Shown one piece after another: positions 13,468 through 26,085 of a stretch of 64,000 nucleotides of DNA. The translations under genes were made by a program, and so were the position numbers. The notes under the pieces are model-generated. The model saw only the letters and a program-made list of their open reading frames with translations, was not told where the DNA came from and searched no databases. Within the stretch, counting starts at the first letter, position 1. The number at the start of each line of letters is the position of its first letter. Source of the DNA: Zygnema circumcarinatum (Eukaryota; Streptophyta; Zygnematophyceae; Zygnematales; Zygnemataceae); the NCBI GenBank assembly GCA_037447605.1, contig CM074811.1:1385027-1449026 (forward strand), written 5' to 3'.

Positions 13468-13556
13468 TAGGTCCTTTGCGACCGGTTCCTCGTGGTTCTC
13501 CCTGTTGCTTCTGTGCGTAGACATTCGATGGCTTCGCCATGCGTGAGATCGATGCC
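13468..13556 (+). repeat. Dispersed ~90-bp repeat, copy R2
   Basis: Carries the full set of landmarks: TAGGTCCTTTGCGACC, TTCCTCGTGGTTC, CATTCGATGGCTTCGCCAT and GTGAGATCGATGCC. Two internal palindromes (GGTC-CTTTGC-GACC and GATGGC-TTC-GCCAT) would form small hairpins. Confidence 0.75.
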
Positions 13557-13727
13557 AAATTCTTCCTTTCTTGAACCGATACTAATGACCTAGCGAAAGG
13601 AAAGCTTGAGTTTTGAGCTTTGAGCTTGCGTATTGTTGTATGCTTCTAGGCCCAACAACAACACGGCTCTGGAAGCAGCCGCCAAGGGCGCCCTTGTGGG
13701 GCGCAGTCCCAATCCTGCTGAGGGCGC

Positions 13728-13840
13728 GCAATGGTTGCCAACCATTGAATCCAACGGTTGCAACCACTGGCAATGGTTGGCTAGGATCCTTGCCAATGCT
13801 TGCCACGCTTGCCAAGCGTTACATGCCAATGGTTGGTCCC
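13728..13840. repeat. CCAATGG/CCAACGG palindrome cluster C1
   Basis: Closely packed variants of CCAATGGTTGG and its complement, with one CCAACGGTTG. Similar clusters lie at 33108-33312, 33467-33626 and 57868-57990. The core AACGG resembles MYB/MSA sites; function is not known. Confidence 0.7.
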
Positions 13841-14156
13841 TCGCCTCAAACGTGCACGCGGACGGACCTTCGATGGCGAGAGCTCATCGACTTTGCGTCG
13901 CAGCGTATTCCGAAACCAGTACGATTATTTCACATTTTCAATTAATTTCGGATGATACATGTACTGATTTCGATTTCTACTTTTGGGGTGCATACCGCAT
14001 CATTATTCAAGCAGTGTGAGTGGAAGGGAGGGGGGGAGCGACAGTGGAAGGGGAGTGAGGGTCGAGGGGGAGAGAGAAAACGGACGAGACACAGAGCGAG
14101 GAGGAGGAGGAGGGAGCGGTGGACATATATTTAAGGCACGGAGTGTTTGGGCTGCA

Positions 14157-16921
14157 ATGCAACATGGCGCTCTGCGTGCCCTGCTCTCCGGGAACAGTTG
14201 TGGAAGGCAGCTGAGGAGCAGACTTTTTTTCCAAGGAAGCCCAAAGGCAGCAGCAGCAGCAGCAGCAGCAGCAGGGAGGCGATGGAGCTCAAGCGCTGCA
14301 GAGGGCGGAAGCGCAGGAGAGCAGCAGTTGGTGGCATCAGTGATTCTGGAGCGCCTGCCCGTCCTGCTTCCAGAGCTTCCTCAGTGGGAGATTGATTATC
14401 TCACTTTTAGGTCGACTCTCAACTTTTTGGTCGGAACCCTGTGATGCACTCGTACATCATGTGAATTTCTTTAGAAAGCACCCCTCCATTTCAGTCAGAC
14501 ACTTCATTTCCCTTTCAGCTTTCAGTTTATCACTTAGGGTTCAGAATTTCAGCTGGTACACGATTATGCATGAAGTTTTTTCTCTATGTTGGAGCATAAT
14601 TGAAGCCACACTTGCTACCAGACACCTATTTTTTTGTCTCTTTTGCGCGTTGGACGGAATGACCCTCTGGCAGTTTCTGTTTTGCTTCTTGAGAACGGCA
14701 GGCCGTCTGCGTGAACATTTGGAGCAATAGCTTGACAAACTGCAATCTTGCTGACTCTCATTTCAGCCGTTCGCTATGGCCCCTGGCGCTGGGTATGCGG
14801 AGGCAGTTTTGAGCGGCGGCAGCTTTACCGGAAGGAGTATCCGGCAGAGTTTATTGATATGGGTTCCTCTGTTGGGTAAGTTTTTTTTTCTTATTCGAAC
14901 AGATTAATCAATTTGTTATTGCTCATTTTTGGAGGTGAGTGATGATTTTTATTAGGTGCTGATTGCATCGGAGTATCGTACACGAACAGTAGCTGCATTG
15001 CAGTTTATGGGCCTCAGAAAAGTGTAAGCATTCCTTTGTAAAGTGATCTACTTTCAAGCGTGGCTTTGTGAATTCCAAAAACCATTATTTATAGCGAAAA
15101 AATCTCTGAAGTTGTTGAAAATGGCGGCTGTTCCACTCTCTCCTGTATAGCAATAATGCTGGAAATGCGTATTAACATTTTAGCGAACCTATAAAACCGA
15201 GTTCACTTTTGAGGTATGGAGAGGGAGGTCGTCGCTATATTACTTACAGTCCAATCTTAGAGGTAGTCCATCTAGCTGAACTTACAGCGGTTTTTATGCT
15301 CTTATAAGTGGATAAAAACATACTTCAAATACGATCTCATGAAGACAAAAAACTTGAATGAAACACCATCATGTCTACTTGTCAATACACTAGAGAGATT
15401 TCAAGAGAGACAGGGGAACCTTTAAATTTACTGTCCTAAGCCAGTTTCATGGGGTATGATGTCCTGGCACAGCTGTTGGTGACCCTAATATGAGTTAGTA
15501 AGAATGACATGACTAAGCAAAGAATCATATTGAATTAGTATAGGCTTCATCTGCATATTCTTCAAACTCGTGGATGATTGCCGCCTGTGAGCGGTATAAG
15601 ATCATTCAATACTCCACATATCTGCAGATACCATGTCTGCAGACTGCGATTTGATTTTCCTGAATATCTATGGTCCATGTGTGCTTTGCTATTACAGGGT
15701 GGACGAGGGGGACTTGACATTTGAGCCGGCGCCTCGAGAAACTGAAGCAGATCGGACTAATGATATACGGTGAGAGAACGACGCAAAGTTGCAGCCATGG
15801 ATCACTTCGTTCTTCCTTCTACTTGGCTGTCATCAAATAAATTGTGAAAGTCTAGTTGATGACCTTTCCTTGAAAAGCGCTATTGTCCTAACTCAGGGTT
15901 GATGCTTATCAGTAGTTACCTAATGTGCTGAGTCCCTGGATGGGCAGTGCACATGAAACCTGCACATTGTCATTTTTTGTTTCCCATGTGCTTCACTTTC
16001 TTGCATAACGGCGCAGTTCTGTGCAGCGCGCACTGGATAAGCGACTTTTCTTTATTGTGCACGGGCAGCCCCTAAAGAGCCAGTCCAATGTGGCCAGGTG
16101 GCACTTTCCAGAAAAACCATACGATAATGAAGATACAATGCGGCAGGTGGGCCTTTTGGCCTTTTAATCCTGTAAAAGTTGATTTTGGCATTGGCAATTC
16201 ACTTGAACCATATTCCTTGATGAGGTGGACCTTCAGATAGAGATGAAAGTACATGCGAGAACCGCCCTATTGTTAGACTGGCACACAAGTGTAACCCGTC
16301 AATCTTGAATCAGACATTTCACAGGGTAGACATGCAAATAGTATGAGGTGCGCTCGTCAATGTGATTGTTCCTTTTGGGGGGATGCGTGGTTTCTGCAGT
16401 GTGCCGAGGCAGCATTGGCAAGAAACGTTGGGACAAACATGGAAGTATATTTTGTAGGAAATGCGCCATGTGGGCATCTGCCTTCCCTATCTGAACCCAA
16501 TCTCACGGTGAGGATACCATGCCTTTGTGTCATCATGGTTTCAGATTTTTGTGACATTCTGTCCCTCTGATTGATATGCCCTGCACGCCGTGGGTTGTGT
16601 GTGCCTGGGCTTATACAGCTCCTTCCTCCCTACAGTTTTATATACATCTCTACACTCAGATTACCCTCAAAGTCTGTCTGAGACAACAATGTAGGTTTCA
16701 TCTTTCCTATCTTGAAATGCCATTTGACATTTGCGATCGTCATCATGTATGTTGTGGACATGTTGTACCTCGAGGCGCAGCGCTTCTTCTTCCGCTCACA
16801 ATTCCTTGATGGAAGAATACTTCTTCAAAACCAGAAACTTAAGGACTATGCGTGGGTGACAAAGGAGGAGCTTGCCAACTATTTTGAGGACTACGGGTTC
16901 TACCAAAAGATGCTCATATGA
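14157..16921 (+). CDS. MRPL46: Mitochondrial ribosomal protein L46 (mL46)
   Basis: Large-subunit mitoribosome protein with a Nudix-like fold. Six exons join in frame: 14157-14410, 14807-14875, 15698-15769, 16017-16146, 16400-16507, 16781-16921, giving 257 residues. The N-terminus is rich in Ala/Arg with a nine-alanine run encoded by an AGC repeat, as expected of a mitochondrial presequence. Family landmarks are VASVILERLPVLLPE, RRQLYRKEYPAEFIDM, PAPRETEADRTND, SVQRALDKRLFFIVHG, WHFPEKPYDNEDTMRQ, CAEAAL, YFVGNAP, FFFRSQ, and AWVTKEEL with a C-terminal KMLI. The exon 2 acceptor (GGCAG) was chosen because it restores the family TFSF..R join; an earlier CAG puts a stop in frame. The last acceptor could lie 6 nt earlier, adding two residues. 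Confidence 0.93.
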
Positions 16922-17911
16922 CCAGCCGCACTCATTTTTAAGGAGTGCCCTCTGGGGCAATTTGATCTAAGCCCACTTATCCGCTCGTAGCTGTAGCTGA
17001 CTCTTAGGTCAAAAGTATGTCAGGCTTTGCATTGGACGGTGCTTGGAGCTGCATAGGCACCACGAAGAGCTAACTGAGCTGATATGACTTTTAAGAATTC
17101 AGCATTAGAGTTTTCTTTTGAATAAAGCGATGTTCCGAAGTTATGAAGTCAAACACATTGTTTTCCGTCCCTCGCGTTTCTCCCCCCTTTATGGAGTTGA
17201 ATTGCTGGTTATTCAATGTGTGAATGTTTAACCCTACGGGACCCTTCGATTACTACACAATGCGGTCATCTAAGGACGGACCTTCTGGAAAAGTGAAGGA
17301 AAACATTTAACATTAAGGTTAACATTTTGATGGCTTCTTAAGGTTAGGAGACCGTGAGGACATGTGTGCGAGCTCATACTATATGTGAACGATCTGAAGC
17401 ATACTCGAATGAGGACGACATCAGTTTCCACATAGGATCATGTGACGTTGAAAGATAGAAGCCAAGACAAGCTCCAAATTCAAAGTTGTTACCTTGTTAG
17501 CAGCAGTTCCGTTGCGTAAAAGATACAGAAGTAAGAGCTAACTTCTCCATGTCGTGACTGAAAGAGCTGCCAATGACTGCAGACTGACTAGGCCTAGCAG
17601 TAACGTTGTTTGGGTGCTACAGAGTCAACAATGAAAGAGTATCGAAGTTGAAAAGCTACTATACAGATATTTGGACAGACATGAAAGGCCTAACTTCGCT
17701 AGGAGATCGCAGGCTTCCCGGTTCATAGAAAGTCTGTACAAGGTCAGAATGTTAGTACTTACTTGAAAGAAGAATAAAAATGTGCAAAAAAATATACTGA
17801 AGTACAGCAACTTTCGAGTCCCTTGACGAGTCGGTAGTGAATCAATCATATGTACGCTGAATTGGCGAGACTGTAATAGTCGAAGGCTTAATGTTCGAAT
17901 CCTAACTACAA
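16922..17911. other. Convergent intergenic region, L46 / TCAIM-like
   Basis: The 3' ends of two genes face each other here. AATAAA-like words are present (for example near 17122). No further gene, repeat or RNA was recognised. Confidence 0.45.
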
Positions 17912-19744
17912 CTAAAGGTCAGCCACGCTAAAATTCCACTTCATGTGCAGCATGGGCCTCACACCTATGATTGGGAGCCTGTGCTCGTCTGAAATGCAGA
18001 CCGACAGTCCTTCCATTTGGGTTTGGAGCTCAGGAGCATAACGCAGCATTCGGGCACACGCTGCAAGGAACTGCTCAGTGCTTATCTTATCGTCGCAAGC
18101 AAGGTGGCGAAGCCTTAACTTCGACCGAACATGACTTATAGCATCTTGAAGACGCTTTTCTTCACGTTTATACCGTTCCCTGTAAACCAAGGCTTTGTCA
18201 CCTTCAGATTCAATAAACCGATAGATTTCATCTGGGCTTGCTGTTAAAGGCACTGTTATGAACCCCATGCTCTGATTGATACTCCACAATGGCTCCATAC
18301 CATTGGAGACTCGCGGTTCTCCATTTCCATCTACATCTCCCTCGCGTCTGCTGCTATGCCTGCTTTCAGAATGATAACTTGACTCAGTCTTGTTATTCAC
18401 AATCCTCACTGGCAGCTCCTGGAACCTTCCATTCCTCAACGCTCCCTTCTCCTCTGCCCACGCTACCAACTGCCTCAAAAGCTCAGCATACTCTGGCAAA
18501 ACACTTGTGGCATCGTCAGTGTATACCATTTCCAACTCCATGGCTCGTGCAGTTAAGAACTCATGACCGCGACGAATCTCCGCTGCTTTCCGTCTCTCTC
18601 GAGCCTTGTCAACACTAACCTGAGGCAGCCATTGAGCCCACTCGCCGGCCTCATCCTGATGGTCCAACCAGATATTGCCCAAGGGATCAATACCATAGCC
18701 ATTGCCTACTACCATGGAACAGCCGGCTAAGTTCAAGTCAGGAACTTTGTCAAGCGCCCGGCCTAACCTCTCCAAGAATTCAATTTGATTTTCTATTCGA
18801 GCATCTGCAATTGGTGACCGGAAAGTTGCGACCACACCCCTTCCCATGCGGAGAGCATTCCGTACAATAATGACATGTCGCTCAGCAGAAGTTGCTGTGG
18901 CATTCCCGGACCTCTGTATCTCCAAAGCCTGCCGAAAAAGGTTCGATAATCTAATTCTTTCGTCGCCCTTTAAACCTCCTAAAAAGTCTCCTGATAGACC
19001 ACAGGCCTCAAATAGCCGACCAAGTGCAAGCCGTGTCGTCAATGGCAGCTCGCCGCCTGCAGACCTCGATCTTTGTGGAGGGGGTAGTGTTATTTCTACC
19101 TTATGGAGTGGAGAACCAGATGTCTGACCTTCAGACTCTCGCTGTCTGACAAAAAAACAGAAATGGTATAGGCGAGGAGAACCAAAATTCATGTTCTGCG
19201 GACCATCCTGCAGTTCAGAAAGGTATTCTTGCACAACCTGAAAGGACCGCTCGTTCGACAACTGCAGCACGCACAACCCCCACTCAATAAACTTCGATTT
19301 GACCTACAGCCTGCTGAATGCAGACACTTTTAATAGCACATTCAACAGCAAGTACGACGGATTGAGATTGTCATTCAAGCAATTCGTACACTTCGTAGCT
19401 GCTGGCGACAGAGAAATATTTTCCCGTCTCCCAATCGACACGCGACGATATGTTCAAACCTCTACCATAACCAGCCCCGGATTTTCCAATCATGTGTATG
19501 AGCTCAAACAGCCATAATTGCCGAGGTTGTGAAAACTCACTCGCTCTTCCGGAAAGTCATGAAGAAGGTCGGGATGTATCTTCTTATAAAATGCTCGCAA
19601 GAGCTCCTTGAGGCTGGGCACTTCCTGTGCCCCACTGCTGAAGCCACGTGTCTCTCTCCAGTATCGCCAGCTGGCAGCACCTCCAGGGCTCGCAGCTGGC
19701 CGAGCCCCTCCCCACAGGCCCACCACGGCCGCTGCCTTCCTCAT
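17912..19744 (-). CDS. TCAIM-like mitochondrial protein (DUF4460/DUF4461)
   Basis: Homologue of animal 'T-cell activation inhibitor, mitochondrial'; the biochemical role is unknown. Two exons join in frame: 19744-19541 and 19261-17912, giving 517 residues (human ~496). Residues 1-45 are Arg/Ala/Gly-rich without acidic residues until the ETRGFSS stretch, consistent with a mitochondrial presequence. A J-domain-like helix follows (LKELLRAFYKKIHPDLLHDFP), then NERSFQVVQEYLSEL and the region matching DUF4460. The rest matches DUF4461: a long helical segment with EFLERLGRALDKVPDLNL and GNGYGIDPLGNIWL. An acceptor 45 nt upstream of the chosen exon 2 start is also in frame but would insert 15 residues not expected from the family. 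The start codon lies only about 85 bp from the GA tract. Confidence 0.85.
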
Positions 19745-21585
<1,841 letters not shown>

Positions 21586-23025
21586 CTATGACTGATCGAT
21601 GTACGTGACTCCATTCGAAGGCAAAGTTTGAGTACTGAGTTGATAACTATCTTCTTGACGAAGGAACGCAGCGACCAGTTCATATGCGGCAGCTTGGCTT
21701 GCATCACGCTTGCCATAGCCCTCTCCCTTCCCTATTTGCAAAACTTCTCGTGGTGCATAATCTGACAGGAGCTCTAACGAAGCTTCAACAACAAACCTGC
21801 AAAGCAGCAGTGTCTTGGAGGTCAGACTACCCTATTTCACGATGCAAAAGTGATGACCGTTGTAAACAGATTACAAATCACATCCAGACAGTTACGATAG
21901 ATACACGCTCCTTATGGTTCGGCACTGGCAAGCACTAGCTCATACACGAATAGGGAGCTCGAAAAAGTGACTTGCCCAAAATATTTATCAAACAGAGACA
22001 ATTTCAGCATTGCCCTTCAAAACAGTCAAATTCCGCCTGGAAATGATTAGATCAGGTTCAGGACTTGATTCCAATCAAATTAAACACATTCAGGAAGCAA
22101 CGAGGGACTAAGCATATTAACAAGAGAATAGAACATCCGTTAAAGCGTGCGTCTACTTGACCTTCCAAATCATACCTCGTGTGTAGATCACAATCGAAAA
22201 CCAAACAAACACGTCCACCTTCCTTTGACATCATTTGCAACCAAGAGCTTCACATTCTATCCAAGTCATGCTTCTTCAGCAGCTTTGCCTTGCGCCTACA
22301 TGCGAGAGCACGAGCAAGCAGTGAAATCATATGCACGACTTTCACACATACCTTTCACGGTGAGCCTCGTCAAGTGACTTCCGGATGGCAATGACATTGA
22401 AGTTCACCACAAGATACGGAAAACATGACTTGCAGACAACATCAAGGATTGCCAAAATCACCCCCGGACCTCCGTAGTGAGCAGGACCAGTGAAAACGTC
22501 TCGCAATTTGCTGTGGAATCTTCTCCTGATTTGCTTCTTCCAATCGTCGCTTAAAGCCATGCTAGAATTCGAGAGCTCTCTACAGACATTGGCGGCGTCA
22601 GGAATGGAGCCTGTGTTTTTCTCTTCATTTGCACTTTTCCTGACATTTGAAAGCGTACAAATATCTCGAGCGCTCGACGGGCCCCGGTTACCTTGAAACT
22701 CACGATGAAGCGCCAAACTATGCGCGACATTTCCAGCATAAGCTACTCTCAATCGAGAAAGAACTTTTGCTTTATCTTGGAAGTTCTGTCTGGCCAATCC
22801 AGATGCTGACTCCAACCCTTGCGAGGGTGCATCAGGAACAGAGCGAAAGAGACGCAACAGAGTAAACGCACATGACTGACATTCGGCGAAAGCAGTAGCG
22901 GAAGGCCGCGGCCATGGCCGCCCTCCCCCGGCTGCTACCCACAGGGACCTCCGCCCTCCAGAGGCCGCCATGGCCACGGCCCACACCTTCTCCCTCCGCG
23001 AGCAGCAGGCCTTAGCATTCTCCAT
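21586..23025 (-). CDS. Organelle-type dsRNA-binding-domain protein, paralogue B
   Basis: Two exons: 23025-22352 and 21796-21586, about 294 residues. No named orthologue recognised. The C-terminal ~85 residues read as a double-stranded-RNA-binding domain: helix GVILAILDVVCKSC, strand YLVVNFNVIAIRK, strand RFVVEASLELL, strand EVLQIGKGEGYG, and helix KRDASQAAAYELVAAFL. The GxGxxxxKRxxxQxAAxxL pattern is typical of the dsRBD third strand and last helix. The intron splits the Arg codon before FVVEA in phase 2, exactly as in paralogue C. The N-terminus is rich in Arg/Ala/Gly/Trp, suggesting organelle import. The first ATG (23025, ACAATGG context) was chosen; an ATG at 22971 (GCCATGG) is an alternative giving 276 residues. 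The gene is divergent from C, 988 bp apart. Confidence 0.72.
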
Positions 23026-24012
23026 TGTGAACGTGACTCGAGTATACAGTATATCCAATCATATTTTGCCACGTGTACATATTTTTGACTCTGTACACGT
23101 GGCAAATTTCCATTGGAAACAGCTTAGTCTGGTTCACACTGCAAAGATGAAAAAGGCACCACTAAGAAGACGTCACGTCACGTGGAGATGGAACGGCTCC
23201 GTGTAGCGTGGTTAAACGGTGTAACGGAGGGAAATCCGGCGACATAGAACAGGCAGCCCTCGTAGTGTCGTCTTTAGGGTTTTAGGGGTTGTAAGAATTT
23301 TAGGGTTCGTTAGGGTTTCGGGTTTACGAGGTGGATAACGGTAACCGCGGTGACGGACGGTCGTACGGCCCTACCGACCTGAACCCTCCCCTGCAGGGCC
23401 CTTACTGGGTTCTATCTAGCCCTCGCAAGGCTTCGTCTTGCATTAGGAAAGATTTGCCCTAATTTCAGCCTCCCTTCTTCCATCGCATTCTGCGTCAAGG
23501 TATGTATGTGCGCGCATGGATATACGATTGACTTCCATCGATTATAGCGCTAAAAGAACAAGATATCTTTTTTTATAAACAACATGGGGGGAGATTGCTT
23601 CACTTGAGCTTAGATTTTTTAGCTGCATCAAGGGGAGGGTGTATGGGAAGGTTGGAGGCAGTGCAGAGCTTTGGTTTCCCTACGATTCCTGTGTCGATGC
23701 AAACGGCTGTCTGCTGGCTGAAGAAGGGGAAAGCTTTTGCAGATCACTGGAAATTCTAAGGGAAAAGTGCTTGACAAAAGTGAAAGCATGAGCAAGATTA
23801 GCTTATCAGTTCTTCATGCAGCTCACACTCTCCTTCCTTTCCATCCATTCTGAAGCCTCTTGAAAGGTTCAAAATGACATGGAATAAAAACGATAAACAT
23901 CTACAACCAAGCCTCGCATTCTTTTTAAAAAATAAAGCTAATTTTGTTTAAGCCAGCAGTGATCTCATAGCCAGCCGATGCATGCAGGGCCCGCTACTTT
24001 GAAGTCCCCGCC
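23026..24012. promoter_or_regulatory. Bidirectional promoter region of the dsRBD pair
   Basis: Shared upstream region of paralogues B and C. It contains a perfect 15-bp inverted repeat with a G-box in each arm (23065-23106), a CGTCACGTCACGTGG stretch at about 23171-23186, and a cluster of telo-box (TTTAGGG/TTAGGGTTT) words at about 23273-23325. No other gene is seen. Confidence 0.55.
23065..23106. promoter_or_regulatory. 15-bp perfect inverted repeat with paired G-boxes
   Basis: Arms TTTGCCACGTGTACA (23065-23079) and TGTACACGTGGCAAA (23092-23106) are exact complements around a 12-nt AT-rich spacer. Each holds CACGTG. It lies 40-80 bp upstream of the paralogue B start codon. Confidence 0.85.
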
Positions 24013-25398
24013 ATGTTGGGAACTCTGCGCATTCGAGCCGGGGTGGCTCGCCTCGCCCGCCATCTCCCGGCTGCACGGGAAGCTTTCGCGCAGCTGCATC
24101 CGCAGCAGCCCTGCTTGCAGGCTTACCCCCCCGCCCTGGCCTTCCGCCAGGCGCCTCCTGCACCCCACAGAGCTTTCATCACTTTTCCCTTAAGTTCCAG
24201 CGCTGCAAGCCATGCCCTTCGGGCGCTTCATCAACGTGCAGTTGAGGAAGGTTCAGCCCCGGATGCACCGCAGGCAGCTGCATCCATTTCACCGGAAAGC
24301 CATGGCGCTCTTGGAGAGGGAGAGCAGTCGGGGAGCCATAGCATTGCGCTGGAGGGAGAGCAGGTTGAGAGCCATGGTGCACCGGGAGAGGGAGAGGAGC
24401 CGAACTCGCACTCAGTAGTTGATATTGAAGCTCGTGATCATGCTGTTAGCGACGAGGCTTCAGAACCTGATGTTGCAGAAGTAGACGTTACTTTCACGGA
24501 AGAATCGCGCGTAATTGCAGCAGGGGGAATTCCTATTCCAGACGATATGCCGCAAGTGGACCCTCCAGAAGATGCAGAGCTGGCAGAAATCGACGCAGCC
24601 AGTGTAGAGGAAAGCATTGAGGAATTTGTGGCAAAGACGAGGAGACGGAGAGGGAGGCGTGGTCGGAGGGAGGAGACAGAGGAACGCCTCGAGCCAACCA
24701 GTGAAAATATAGTGGCAGCCGCGAAGGATATAGCTGCGACATCACCCGAAGTAGAGCCTGTGAGCCAATTGGAGTTTCTGTGCAATAGGTTCCGCCGTGA
24801 CCTTGTCATCAACTACAACGTTCTTGCAATGCGACCACGGTATGCTCTTCTGCTCCCGAACTCAGCATGCATATTTGAGCAATCATCCAGCTTTGACCTT
24901 TCTGTTGATGCCTCAATTGTATGCAGTGCATTCGTGTTTTTTCAGTGCAATCGACCGGACAATAGGGAAGGGCTGCCGCAAAAGATCGTTTGTAGAGAAC
25001 GTGCGTTTTATTTTGTATCGTTAGATGCACTTTTGCCTGCAAGCTGACGATCCCAAGGTTTTTTATACTTAATCAGCTTGTCAGAAGGAATCGTACTTGG
25101 TTTGCTAATGAGTGACAGCATCTCAGCACCAGTGTCAGCATCAGCACAGACTCTGTTCCTTTGCACCACTCACCATTAAATCAAATCTGTGCTGTTGTTA
25201 TTGGGCTGCAGGTTTGTCATTGAAGCTACCCTGGAGCTCCTTGTACCATCCAAGCCCAAGGTGGTTTTGGCTGCCGGGAGAGGCGAATCTTTCAGCAAGA
25301 AGACTTGTCGCCAATTGGCCGCCACCGCGTTGTTCCAAAGTCTTCAGGGAGAGTCGGAAGGGGCGTCGATTAAGGGAGAAGCTGAAGAGGAGGCTTGA
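24013..25398 (+). CDS. Organelle-type dsRNA-binding-domain protein, paralogue C
   Basis: Two exons: 24013-24839 and 25212-25398, giving 337 residues. The N-terminus (MLGTLRIRAGVARLARHLP) is Arg/Ala/Leu-rich without acids, as in mitochondrial or plastid presequences. Residues ~75-240 are acidic and low-complexity, with repeated Ser-His-(Gly)-Glu-Gly-Glu motifs, then a basic RRRRGRRGRRE patch. The C-terminal domain reads as a dsRBD: helix QLEFLCNRFRR, strand LVINYNVLAMRP, strand RFVIEATLELL, strand KVVLAAGRGES, and helix SKKTCRQLAATALFQSL. It aligns with paralogue B across this domain and shares the intron position and phase (the Arg codon before FVIEA). It is not otherwise recognised, and RNA binding is inferred only. 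Confidence 0.78.
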
Positions 25399-26085
25399 GC
25401 ATTGGGAGTTATCAATTGGGCAGATGTCTGTGAAACTGTGAGAAGCTAGAGAGAGTATGAAGCAGACGAAAAAGGCGTTGTGGAGCTCCTGCTTTGAATT
25501 TTGCATCTTCGTTTTCGAAAGAAAGGCAAGCTGTTGGTACTCGGTGGGCATTGTATGAAGTGGGGTTCAGAGGACAATCTGTCTTCAGTGCAATGTTTTG
25601 TCCTCTAAAAAAGGAATGATGCGATGAACTGAATAGAGAAGTTTCACCTCGAAAGCTCCGGTAAACGCTGCTTTCATTCTGCATAGGAATTCATGGTCTC
25701 CGATCATGGCGGACTTCTCCATGTGGGACGAGATCAGCACTTGCCCAGTTTGAACTGCCAAAACAAATTGCTAATTTGGATTTAAAAAGAAGAAAATCAT
25801 TTTCTACAAAAGCAAAAAAGTAAACTCGCAGGTCCCTATCCTTGCCTCTTTCCGGCAGAGATGCTTCTCACCTCTCGAACGCAAAACTCTCTTTCTCTCT
25901 TGGGACCTCTCTCTCCCCCCTGTAAACCAACCCCTTCCGCCCCTCAAGCCTCCAGCAACTGCCGTAGCGTTCTGCCGACTTATTTTGCAAAAAAATACTC
26001 AAATTTGCCCAAGAGCACAGCACAAAAACTCGTGGGTTGCAGGAAGACCTGCCCCTAGAGCACCTACTGTCCTAACTGTCCCGCC
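25399..26085. other. Convergent intergenic region, paralogue C / HHO
   Basis: 3' flanks of two converging genes. No gene or repeat recognised. Confidence 0.45.

Larger units (their letters stand above)
13172..14156. promoter_or_regulatory. Divergent intergenic region between TRAUCO and L46
   Basis: About 985 bp between two opposed start codons. It contains dispersed repeat copy R2 and CCAATGG cluster C1. A purine-rich stretch lies at about 14030-14115, and a TATA-like CATATATTTAAG at about 14124-14135, only about 25 bp before the L46 ATG. Either the L46 leader is very short or this TATA is not used. Confidence 0.5.

Noticed and set aside
17860-17905. GTTCGAATCC, a tRNA T-loop-like word
   Set aside because: No matching acceptor, D-arm or anticodon stem could be folded around it. 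A D-arm-like TAGCTCAGCGGTCAGG near 3180 fails likewise.
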